DNA of 64,000 bases from Planococcus citri (Eukaryota > Arthropoda > Insecta > Hemiptera > Pseudococcidae). Positions 23,501 to 31,823 of the stretch are shown in pieces. Every line of letters begins with the position of its first letter. Position 1 is the first letter of the stretch. Under the pieces are notes generated by a model. The model had not been told where the DNA came from. It saw nothing but the letters and a program-made list of their open reading frames with translations, and made no database searches. The stretch covers positions 33,408,580-33,472,579 of the forward strand of contig NC_088678.1 of assembly GCF_950023065.1 (NCBI RefSeq). The letters are read 5' to 3'. Made by a program: the position numbers and the translations under genes.

Positions 23501-24770
23501 GACCAACGATCAATTCAGCATTGAGATCTTTCACAACAAAAAGCTGGATATGAAAAACACTTTTACGAGGTTTTTGAGTTGGAAAACTGAAGGTAACGTA
23601 TGACATTTTGGTAATTTTCGGATGTGATTTACCAGCGGCTAAGGAAAATTGTTTTCCCATACCTTCAGCTTTAACCTCGCTTTTTCGAAGTTCAGGATGT
23701 TCGGCTAGAATGCGTTCGTATGCATTTTCTTGAATTAACACGTGAGAACATCCTCCGTCGATCAAAGCATCAATTTTTACTTTGCCAAACTCGAGTGTAA
23801 TTTTAGGTGAAACGTCCTTATTCACATACTCGATATCGACTGGATTCAGAACTTCGATGACACTGTGATTTAGATTGAATATCACAGGTTCGTCCACGTG
23901 ACCATATAAGCTGCCACTTAGATGTTCTTCTCGCTGTTGAATATGTTTCACTTCAAGGTCTTTCTCGAATTCGAATTTGGTATCGATTTGACATTGACTT
24001 CGGAAGAATTTTATCATTTCCCATTGGAGTTTTTGGAAACATGCGTTACTCCAATAAACACAGTTGATTTCTTTTGAATTCGATTTATTCAGTTCGTATA
24101 AATTCTGTTTAACTTGATACAGAATATCCTCTTCGTAAGTATAAACATACCATTTCTTCTCATTTGGCCATAATTCATTGCGTTGAACGAAAAATGAGAA
24201 TATGTTCCAAAACCGACAACCTTCTTCTTTATGACCGATATAGAAAAGCTTGCTATTAACTTCTTGAAGCGTTTTCCAATATTCAAGGTCTTCTTCACGA
24301 CCTCGTAATGGAACGGTCAGCATAAAGATTATCTTCTTGAAATGGTGTTTATCTCGAAGATTGATGACTAATTTTTTCAAATGGTGATGAAATGCTGAAC
24401 TATCGAATTTTTTAGTCCAGACAGATTCTTGCAAACCAACAGATAGCAACGCAGTATCAACTGTTGATGGAATATCGAACGTTTTTTCTTCAAGTATTTT
24501 GTTGATTTGAGGAACAGTTAGGCTATCTTGACACAAAATATATTCGTCTTTTGAAGTATCAAAACAAACATATTTCATAAACTGTAGTGCAGCTCGATTA
24601 CCGATATATGCGATTCTTCCACCCATAATGTACAATTTTTCTTTGATGACTGGCGGGTTTTCTGGAACAATTGGTTTTTTGATCGGATCGCCTTTTTTCG
24701 AAATAATTTTAGCGGTCGGTTTTCGATCGGTGGAGGGAATACTACGACCGTCAGTATTTCCCTCTACATG
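20508..24770 (-). CDS. pol: Pol: SGNH-like domain, protease, RT, RNase H, integrase
   Basis: After the -1 shift the first Pol codon is at 24770. Numbering here is from the codon at 24635. Residues about 30-185 look like a degenerate SGNH/GDSL hydrolase (ILCQDSL, then DTALLSVGLQES). Protease: DGGC at 293-296 and LIVGRN near 375. RT: FTIFDF with D609 and YVDD at 670-673; the motif B region is unusual (FGTEDSLAAF). RNase H: SDAST with D819, an ELELL helix near 862, YTDN with D889 and NSIAD with D932. Integrase: H-x-H zinc site near 1022-1030 with C1060/C1063, then D1092, D1151 and E1186 (58 and 34 residues between), and GPY at 1314-1316. No chromodomain follows. No stop interrupts 1,420 codons. 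Expressed as a Gag-Pol fusion in cytoplasmic particles; integrase acts in the nucleus. Confidence 0.95.
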   Translation of the reverse strand, partial: HVEGNTDGRSIPSTDRKPTAKIISKKGDPIKKPIVPENPPVIKEKLYIMGGRIAYIGNRAALQFMKYVCFDTSKDEYILCQDSLTVPQINKILEEKTFDIPSTVDTALLSVGLQESVWTKKFDSSAFHHHLKKLVINLRDKHHFKKIIFMLTVPLRGREEDLEYWKTLQEVNSKLFYIGHKEEGCRFWNIFSFFVQRNELWPNEKKWYVYTYEEDILYQVKQNLYELNKSNSKEINCVYWSNACFQKLQWEMIKFFRSQCQIDTKFEFEKDLEVKHIQQREEHLSGSLYGHVDEPVIFNLNHSVIEVLNPVDIEYVNKDVSPKITLEFGKVKIDALIDGGCSHVLIQENAYERILAEHPELRKSEVKAEGMGKQFSLAAGKSHPKITKMSYVTFSFPTQKPRKSVFHIQLFVVKDLNAELIVGRNLQREFKMVTHMAENRIQVRDPSNDTTFDVFFKDSEKNPHRFELKKDPKQKDPVELKYITAMKTEEIFSISENKEYVIDGELMLRVDETVQDINIPDPEKGELKNSIHDNIEIFEDRIGLCNMYTHTLVFKGGVLPPPEKIWVKTRPIPHRYEDGVFKIIRQWIKDGKIVQRQSPYKLGLVFVDKGGGKVRICIDGRPLNEYILRHSTEVPNISNMRYKFRGMKWFTIFDFNCGFLQIGLDENQQIVLSFVVDGIPFVMTVVGFGTEDSLAAFVYALLLVLKGCEHFTGVYVDDVVVFSRTLKEHLEHIRIFMEKVKKAGMTLNLKKTQWCKNKINYLGMVFSEEGVTADPAKIQPILDFQKPMELRGMQQFLGMFQYYRAYMSNISALCESLYAMTSSKADFVWTKERELCFEELKQELARETMLVYPDFDKPFYLYSDASTKAIGGVVMQEQEKNEKTFMMPIAFTSRVLKGYEKSYSIMELELLAIVHLLAKNYYLLAGNKVHLYTDNIAVTYLKKNDLLPNRIIKWLLYLDNFRIDIRHIAGCENSIADFLSRYTFQITENDKNFTIFLFNYLPPKCLYTEFRRFRALQDRDDQIRMWMSREPYQTLLDEKLNLIMIQNRNDRIWRIYVPLKLRKDIIHHYHHEYGHVGITKLIKIVRRHFDWPGLTVQVHQFVAECIPCQISSRSSSRLYGPITPIMSERFNQILCIDSFGPIPPSTGGCDSVFVIEDHFTKYVRLYAVKVVTSENLIKKVESWITEFGKPEMILSDNGSQFSSRYWRNYWRFQNIMLRYTSRYTPNSNPAERIMATIGSSMRKYISRKQKSWARILPSVEKKLNYTESLVTGCIPFEVVKKTVVPDPLIDIIKKRHVPANIEKIVADNHKKDRDRKIEYFKKYFKPVRLKAGELVFVKNRVLSSKEKGISAKLSDCWKGPYKVVVEKKPNVYELEECDNPEHVISENIKHLKKYNASTDTQTFREKVLSLLVEMSASLVS

Positions 24771-24776
24771 TTTAAA
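24713..24776 (-). promoter_or_regulatory. -1 ribosomal frameshift signal at the gag-pol junction
   Basis: On the minus strand the gag codons GAT TTA AAC ATG TAG contain T TTA AAC (24776-24770), a canonical X XXY YYZ slippery heptamer in the gag frame. The pol frame is open from there. After a 5-nt spacer a stem forms between 24764-24754 and 24742-24733 (10 pairs, one bulged A). Its loop CGGTCG (24750-24745) can pair with CGACCG at 24718-24713, giving an H-type pseudoknot with 3-, 2- and 14-nt connecting loops. The gag TAG overlaps the start of stem 1. Confidence 0.88.
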
Positions 24777-26890
24777 TCACATAATCGAACGGTGATAATA
24801 TCTTCTTCTTCTTCTTCATTACTTTGTTCTTCTTCTTCGTTAGAAGGATCGACTTTTTCAAATTCACCTTTGTCAGTCAGCATATAAATTTCAACATTTT
24901 CAGTTAAATTTACTTCTTCAATACTAGCAATCTTTTTCATATCAGCACTGTTAGGATCTTTCGGATTTATCGTCTTTTTAAACAGCTGACCTGGTTTGAA
25001 CTTTTTCAGAAGAAGATTTTGTTGAGCTGTACGATTATTATTCGAATTGTTGGAATTATTCGAGTTTATTTTAGGCTTTTGATAACCACTGGAACCGGAC
25101 GACGAAAAAGATTTATTATCGCTTTTATTCTTTTTCTTCGAAGACTTGTCGATAAGAGATTTCATATGTTGATGATAATATGATGACGCACTAATATCTC
25201 TTCTTTCGATATCTCTCGAGCCAGCTTGTTCCATTTTGGTTATTCGAGCAATTAAATTCTCAATCGAATCTTCAGGTTTACTTTCCTTAAATACTTCTCT
25301 AAATTCATAACCAAAAGGCTTGATTTTTTCGACAATCATTTCAGCAACCCATATAGACGGTGCACAGGGATTCCAACGCATACGTTTTAACCAAAATGTA
25401 ACAAAGTCGGTTACACTCTGATTCGGATTTTTCTTGTCTTTAAACAAACATGTATTATCGGAAGTATACACGTTGTTATTCGAAAATTCTTTTATAAATT
25501 TTCTAGCATTTTCATGCCAAGGAGCATCCAAATCCATTTGATTTTGGAAATTAACGAGTTCCACACCTTCGAGTTTATTTGAAAAGAGAATGTTGTAATT
25601 TTTATTATTTTTCACGTATGGTCGCATCTCCTTTTCAAATTCAACTACGAATTCTTCGGCTACTCGATGATCTTCAGCTCCTTCCCAGGATTTCAATCTT
25701 GTATTATCGAGAATCTGTTGAAGATTGAATCCTTTTCCTTCGGAACCATCGCCATTAGTTCGAAATACCACTGGATCGATTTTAATTAACGATAATGAAC
25801 CAGGAATGTGATATTCGAATTCATCAGCTGCTGCATTGAGATTAAAATGACGTTGAGGAATCTCAATACACGATTCTTGAGGAGAATTGTCGAAATTAGG
25901 ACGAGATTTAGGGCCATATTTCTCGAACATTTTAGCCATTGACTCAGATTGTTTCGTCATTATGGCATTCATTTGTGCTGGAGATATGCCAACAAATGTA
26001 GTGTTTTGAGTTACATTTTGGTTACCTCCAGTAGCATCAGCATCTTCGAAGCGAGTACCATTGAATTCCTCAGCTTCTCTAGCCCTTTTTTTCCAGTCCA
26101 TCATTTCTCTGGTAGCCTTTTCGTGATCAGCCATTAATTTTTTAATATCGTCGACAGTCATGTTTGAAGGATCCATTTTATCGACTTTTACAGGTGACTT
26201 CTTCGGTGAAACCTTTGAAGGTGAACGATGATAAGAAACCTTCAATTCGTTAATCAATACAGTTGAAATATCTGATTCACTCGAAGATCGACGAATAGTT
26301 GAGCAAAGTGAAATTTTATCAGATGAAATTGAAATGCGACGTTCTCGAGATGAATTCGCTGATTCTTCGGATTCAGTAAACGAATGATGAGATGAAAATA
26401 TTGAAGCGTTGAAAACTTCGTTTAAGTCGTCGATTAAAGAGTCGCTAAATTTCACTGGAGCAACGTCGTCGTTTGTTGAATCGTGCGTAGGTTTTATACG
26501 TTTACGAAATCTAGTCTCTTTATAGAAACCAACTGGATGTTGCAAACTACGCAAACGATGAAGCTTTTTAATCGAAGAAGGTTTGGGATTAAGTTTCTCA
26601 ACCAACTGTTTTTCAAGATCGTTGGGAGAAACAACCAATAGGTCTGGCAAACTTCTCGACCACCTTCTGTGTGACTTTTTAGGAGTCACAAAAACAGCCG
26701 TTGATGATAACTCGTCGTAATCGGGTGAAAATCGACTAAAATCAGGAACTTGATTCGCTGGATCAATAATCGAAGTATCAGGAACTAATCGATCAGTTGA
26801 AATCGAATCTTGAATTAATTCTTCGCGTGAATTACTCGACACTATGAAAGATTTCTTCAGAATGCGAAACTCACGAAGCCAGCACGACAA
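24764..26890 (-). CDS. gag: Gag, with a 238-codon upstream extension lacking AUG
   Basis: The frame is open for 708 codons from 26890 to the TAG at 24764. The first ATG in frame is at 26174-26176 (MDPSNM, residue 239), giving a 470-aa Gag. Residues about 246-275 are a charged helix. Residues about 400-565 have the helical, Trp/Phe-rich look of a Ty3/gypsy capsid. Residues 575-625 are Lys/Ser/Asn-rich and may bind RNA, and 680-698 are acidic. No CCHC zinc knuckle is present. The extension (residues 1-238, Ser-rich with basic patches) looks like real coding sequence, so it is either translated from a non-AUG codon or joined by splicing to an upstream exon. The codon at 26890 is TTG and I do not take it as the start. 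Confidence 0.9.
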   Translation of the reverse strand: MSCWLREFRILKKSFIVSSNSREELIQDSISTDRLVPDTSIIDPANQVPDFSRFSPDYDELSSTAVFVTPKKSHRRWSRSLPDLLVVSPNDLEKQLVEKLNPKPSSIKKLHRLRSLQHPVGFYKETRFRKRIKPTHDSTNDDVAPVKFSDSLIDDLNEVFNASIFSSHHSFTESEESANSSRERRISISSDKISLCSTIRRSSSESDISTVLINELKVSYHRSPSKVSPKKSPVKVDKMDPSNMTVDDIKKLMADHEKATREMMDWKKRAREAEEFNGTRFEDADATGGNQNVTQNTTFVGISPAQMNAIMTKQSESMAKMFEKYGPKSRPNFDNSPQESCIEIPQRHFNLNAAADEFEYHIPGSLSLIKIDPVVFRTNGDGSEGKGFNLQQILDNTRLKSWEGAEDHRVAEEFVVEFEKEMRPYVKNNKNYNILFSNKLEGVELVNFQNQMDLDAPWHENARKFIKEFSNNNVYTSDNTCLFKDKKNPNQSVTDFVTFWLKRMRWNPCAPSIWVAEMIVEKIKPFGYEFREVFKESKPEDSIENLIARITKMEQAGSRDIERRDISASSYYHQHMKSLIDKSSKKKNKSDNKSFSSSGSSGYQKPKINSNNSNNSNNNRTAQQNLLLKKFKPGQLFKKTINPKDPNSADMKKIASIEEVNLTENVEIYMLTDKGEFEKVDPSNEEEEQSNEEEEEDIITVRLCDLNM

Positions 26891-28186
26891 TGGTGTGAAT
26901 GAACCCTAACTAATTCCCTAACAATCCCTAACTAGACCCTAAAGCCCTACAAATTGTCAAGGAACATCTAACAAAGTAATACAAACCCTAATAATCGAAA
27001 ACAACAAACAATAACATATACCTACATACTCGAAGATTGAATAATATGTATAGTGGATCAAAAATACTCGAACGTTGGGCGCCATCCTATTACATAGGAA
27101 ATTTCGACACTTATTCAACCTTCGAATATTCCTATAATACACATAGAAAACTAATGATAATAATAATACACGTAATATTTTTATTAAGGTCTCCTAGAAA
27201 CCTATCATACCTTCGGAGCGTCCATTTTATATGCCAAACGAATAAACAAAGTAATATGACTGGAACAATAACCAGGAACTCGAATACAGGCCGACACTCT
27301 TTCTTACGCACTTCACACTCAAAAGCTTTACAAATTAGAGCTTAAAACAATTACAAGAAATAATCGAACAAATTCATTGACTAATTGCTCAAAAAGTAAA
27401 AAGTAAAAAATTCGCACTAAAAGCATTCGAAACACAGAAACATACGCAACGAAAGATATTACAATACTGTTGCCTTAACCTACGCAGCAGAACACAACGT
27501 GAACAAGTTCTGATAAGGATATGCGCAGTACACGAATACAATGGATACTCTAGCAGTTTGGTTTTTCTAGGAACTCTTTTTCTATTCGATCTCTCGAAGC
27601 TATTTTTATCTTTATCTTTTTTTATATTTTTTTTTTTTTTTTTTTTTTCAACTCAAACTGTACTTCTTATAATCTTATAGCTAGTTTGTACTCGAATGCT
27701 CGAAAGCAATCGAAAACGTTTGGGGGGAGGAGAGAATTTAGTTGGCCTAATTATCTACTAACACAAACATATTTACACATATTTCAAGGTCTTTTTAGAT
27801 GCAATTTCATTCGATACGTTATACCTTTACCTAGACAAGTACATTTATTTCGTTTACGCATTTTCATGCTCGTAAGTAGGTACAATTGACAGTGTGCTTG
27901 CTAGAAAAAACCTTCTTAACACGAATCTACGTAACCCATGTATCTACCTACTCGATACATGGTTACAGGCGGAAATTTTTCTATCCAGTTTCAACTGGAG
28001 ACAGAAGGCTCACAAATGAAATAAGATTACTTATGGCCATGGAAATAAATTCTTCTCATTATTTTACTCAATAAAAAATCCAAATTATTCGAAATTTCTC
28101 GAATTTCAATTTTGACACAAAATTTTCAAAATTGGAAAATTTTTCTTTTAGGTAGGTCTTACCTACTTAAATTGACACAAACTTGT
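26891..28186 (-). other. retrotransposon leader (packaging/untranslated region)
   Basis: About 1.3 kb between the primer site and the gag frame, without a long sense ORF. It contains five GGG runs on the coding strand at 26903-26960, a second 13-nt primer-site-like word at 27072-27084, and an A-tract on the coding strand (27627-27650). Plus-strand ORFs here are antisense and not credible. Confidence 0.6.
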
Positions 28187-28204
28187 GCCCCACGTTGGGC
28201 GCCA
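28187..28204 (-). other. primer binding site, tRNA-Lys type
   Basis: The minus strand reads TGGCGCCCAACGTGGGGC, the 18-nt site complementary to the 3' end of tRNA-Lys(1,2) used by several retroviruses. It lies 12 nt inside the 5' LTR. The complementary insect tRNA end should be checked. Confidence 0.92.
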
Positions 28205-28216
28205 ATTTTAATTATC

Positions 28217-29179
28217 TGTGGTATAGGATTAAAAAATTTTAATAAGGAATCATTTTTTGGGGAAAGCTTGGCGTGTCCAAATAGGTAGGTAAGGAGTTAG
28301 ACTGGTATAACTAAATAGGATAAGTGGGTAATTCTACAGGAAAGTAACATAAAGGAACCTGCCTATACTCCAGATAATTAAAATGTCTAAACATGAGAGT
28401 AATTTATTTCCTATCATCGAAAAAGGTTAGAAAAAAGGGACTATATACAAGTAGGTAAATACCTATCAAAGTTTCAAAAGCATAAGGTGAGATCATAACC
28501 TCTTTTAGGTGATAGGTATTTATTCGATCATAAAATATTATTCATAGGAATAATTACGATGTTAGACACATTATAAATTTGAATCGTTTACTCGATTATC
28601 TAAATTTCTAAGAGCTAATAAAATATCATACCTGATATATCTAATTATTAGTTTCTAAACCTGACATTACCTTGACAATTTTGATTTAATAAACTAAGAC
28701 TGAGTCAATTTCCATGACTATATAGAAGCCCTATCTAAGAAGAATTTTCCCTAAATTCACACCATTATCTAGGCGTGTGCCTAAGCACCGCCATTACTGG
28801 CTTACGTGACACAGGTCTACTCTTCCATAATTAAAACCGATTCAATCGAATTAAAACACGAAATCATTATCGAAAATTCAAACAAATTTAACACTTGAAA
28901 CTAATTCATTTTATTCTTACTCGAAACATTATTAGAAAAATAAAAACATAGAAAGAAAAAGGATTAATTACAACGCGATCGCGTAACACTTCAAAACGTA
29001 CGTACTACTCACCATTCAAATTATTATTCGATACCTACTACGTTAGGTAGGACTTACCTAACGTCCATAAGTTCAACTTTTCCCCACTCTCATCACTTAA
29101 GCCCATAATCATTGAACAATATGTAGATAGGTTAATCTACCCAAATAAATTCAGGCAAATTAACATGACCTATGCTACA
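28217..29179 (-). repeat. 5' LTR (963 bp)
   Basis: It drives transcription leftwards. The TATATAG box is at about 28719-28725 (plus coordinates), and TCAGTC about 24 nt downstream is a likely start (near 28701). AATAAA occurs at 28519-28524. It is identical to the 3' LTR apart from 28361. Confidence 0.97.
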
Positions 29180-29545
29180 AGCTCCCTCCATTGAAAACCA
29201 AGCTGACCCCCTAAAATAGCTGAAATTTAGACTAATGTAAAATACAAAATTAAGCTATTTTAGAGGTCTGACTTGGTTTTCTAAGAATGGGGTTAATATC
29301 CTCATGAGAGTTCATTTCACTCAAAAAAGACTTTTTAAAAGGGTTGGAACTTGAAATTTTTGAAATTTGAAAATTTGCTTCGAAGTTGGATTTTTTTGAG
29401 GTCAGAGTTTTTCAAAAATGGAAAAAATAAAAAATAGGGAATTACTCGTATTTTCTCACCACAAGTCACCACTGTAAGGGCTGGGAGCAGAAGAAATCGC
29501 GATTTTTTTTGCCATGTACATATCTACATTAAGGACCACCCTAAT
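29180..29545. mobile_element. right half of the interrupted foldback element
   Basis: It begins with the AGCT target duplication (29180-29183). Its end, TAAGGACCACCCTAA (29530), is complementary to the left terminus near 17095. The first 110 bases contain a smaller palindrome (ACCCCCTAAAATAGCTGAAAT against AAGCTATTTTAGAGGTCTGA). Confidence 0.7.
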
Positions 29546-29599
29546 CATTCTGGGTATATGCAGGAGTGAGGATGAGGCTGCAGAAGTGCGTCTACGTGT

Positions 29600-30260
29600 A
29601 AAGCTTGTGAGCATTTTTCATGCGGCAGGGGTACCCAAGTAGAGAATCCTGTCGTGTCACCTCACCATACCAGTTACAGTTGTTGAGTTCATACAAAATA
29701 TTAAAGAATGTCGAAGGCGTCGATGCGTGCAATCTCTTCTTATTTTGGTACATCCTCGCGAGTCGAGCAAGACGCGTTTTTTGTTTGGTTTCAGAAGCGT
29801 TCCGTGGCGCCCATGAGTGTATATATGTGCGCGGTCTGGTGTCGCGAGTTTTATTGTATTGTTGTATAGTGCTTGAATTAGCGAAAAAAAAAGAATCGAC
29901 GCTGACGAAGACGTCGCGTATAAGACGAAACACAGAAACAGATGCGAATGCGATGGAAGCGGGGCAGTAGCAGCGAGGCGTTGGTCTTCGATAATTACCG
30001 CTGTCGCCGTCGACGCCGCATTAATTTGCTCTCGTGATAATTGCGCGTGATTGTTCGGAATTATTAATTTGTCAAATGAAACAAACGAATTTGCAGTATT
30101 TTTTTACCCGACAGAAGACTACTGTAGACTCGGTACGCGGTTCAATTTTTTTTTTTGCAAGAACGACGCTGGTGGTGTTGGTGCGAGAATACGTGTTTTG
30201 TTCGTTGAAATTTGTTTTAAAAGTGCGGTGTGACGTAGTTTAAAAGAATAACGAATGTTT
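29600..30260 (+). promoter_or_regulatory. CpG-richer region, candidate Orai promoter and 5' leader
   Basis: Between 29690 and 30240 the sequence is clearly richer in CpG than elsewhere in the window and not repetitive, as expected for a promoter plus untranslated first exon. I could not place a start site or donor. The open frames here (29592-29970, both strands) have no domain. Confidence 0.4.
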
Positions 30261-30476
30261 CATTTAAAGACACCTAACTACTGTTGTATCTACCTACCTA
30301 CGTAGTTTGTGCCCCTAGTGCGAAGTGCTCATCGTGTCGAACCTAATCCTATTGGCTATTGGCTTTTGGCTTCCACTGTATGTGTAGGTAATTTGCAGAT
30401 ACACCCTGAAGTACCTGGTGCTTACTCAGCGAACCGCACATAAATGTAGGTACCTACACAAGGAAGTCTTTTTCAG

Positions 30477-30511
30477 ACCTATTATTTACATCAAATGGAG
30501 CCAGCTTCGTG
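30477..30511 (+). CDS. Orai: Orai exon with start codon (5-aa coding stub)
   Basis: TCTTTTTCAG precedes the exon at 30476 and GTAAGT follows at 30512. It holds 18 nt of leader and ATG GAG CCA GCT TCG TG. The two leftover bases TG combine with the first base G of the 35788 exon to make TGG, and the next exon then continues open, so phase supports this start. The exon is short and the following intron 5.3 kb, so RNA evidence would be needed to exclude other starts. Confidence 0.55.
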
Positions 30512-31761
30512 GTAAGTAGAATAAACTTGAATTCCTCCAGTACCGTTATCATACCTAAGTATTATGTACTTAATATGTGAACCTACCTACCTACCTACCG
30601 CAACCAACATCTGTCTTTAGGAATTTAGCTGAGTGACTGAAAGATTATCCGACCCTTCCTCTGTGTCCCCTCGACCAATCCTTTTGATTGGGGAAAACCT
30701 ATCTTCTTACAAGTACCTTGACAATTCAATTTCGACATCGGAGCCCCCTCCCCCCTCCTCATCTAAAAAAAATGTGTATCTGTCTACTCTTACAGCCACG
30801 GGTGACAGAACGTTTTGTCAAATACACCTAGAACCTACCTACACCTAGTAATCTACGCATTAGATATAGGCAAATGTAAGTATTTTGCAAAACGACGAAT
30901 TACGTAAGAAGTACCCAGCCAATATAGCTACCTATTTACGTACATTGCTCGCTTTGTTGCATATTCTGCAAGTCACACAGTTAATTTGATTACACCTGCT
31001 GGTATTAGATTCTATATCAAAGAGAGTAGGTACTCGAAAACGAAGAAATAATGACAAAAAAAAATTCCGAAATACGTTCGTGTCTTGAAGCCTATTGATG
31101 ATGATGATGTTATTCGACCGATGACCTTGGTGTTAAAATGTTGGCCGAACTCGAACAGTATGACATGGACACCCGCGTACCCGATTGATCTTTATTAGCT
31201 TGTAACCTTTAATGATTGCGAGTAAGCTATCGATGACAATAGACAGTTAGTTAGCACCATCGATAGCATCAACACAATCCTAAACAACCGACAATGCATT
31301 TACCACCTTATTATTACCTACAATGCGCAGCGATATATTTGATCAGATAATCAGATAGTCGAATCAATCCCCAGCGGTTTTTCGAACAAAACTGAGCCCA
31401 AAATTGGACCCTCCCCCCTTCCCCACTCAATTATTTCAGGAGTGGGTACCAAAAAGTCTGATTATTTCGTTTCTCACCAAATTGAGATGACAAGTTCATG
31501 AATTCAAGTGAAAAACGACCAAAAGGGCTTTAGGCATCAGTTTCATTGAAATTTTGAAATTTCAAAAGTGTAAAAAACTGACGAAAAAAATGTTTGAATA
31601 TTGTATCATGGACAGTGAACACTCATGGTCACATTCGAAACAAGAGAGACTTGAATCATGCTGAAGGAGGGGGGGGGGGGCAATTTTTTAGTCCAAAAAA
31701 AATGTTGATAAGAAATTCATGGTACTTAGTACAATTTGGAAACGTAGAAATGGCCCAAATT

Positions 31762-31823
31762 GGCTGATTTTTTGATATGTTGTAGCCAAGACCCTTGGAC
31801 ACAACATATTAAAAAAATCAGCC
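31762..31823. repeat. 24-bp perfect-type inverted repeat (hairpin)
   Basis: GGCTGATTTTTTGATATGTTGT pairs with ACAACATATTAAAAAAATCAGCC across a 15-nt loop that is itself near-palindromic (CCAAGACCCTTGG). Weaker complementarity continues outwards to about 31690 and 31900, suggesting a foldback element. Confidence 0.75.

Larger units (their letters stand above)
17357..29179 (-). mobile_element. complete Ty3/gypsy-type LTR retrotransposon (11,823 bp)
   Basis: In transcription order the element has: 5' LTR (28217-29179), primer site, about 1.3-kb leader, gag, frameshift signal, pol with PR-RT-RNase H-INT, a third ORF, polypurine tract, and 3' LTR (17357-18319). RT before integrase defines Metaviridae (Ty3/gypsy). 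The two 963-bp LTRs differ at one position I can find (17501 A, 28361 G). Both flanks carry AGCT. All main frames are open, so the insertion is very young and may be competent. It differs from textbook elements by an extra N-terminal Pol domain and a non-envelope third ORF. Confidence 0.97.

Noticed and set aside
27037..28074. Plus-strand ORFs in the retrotransposon leader
   Set aside because: They are antisense to the element, start at chance ATGs and show no domain.
29592..29970. Overlapping 113- and 116-codon ORFs upstream of Orai
   Set aside because: Mutual shadows on opposite strands in a CpG-rich leader; neither joins the Orai exons in phase.
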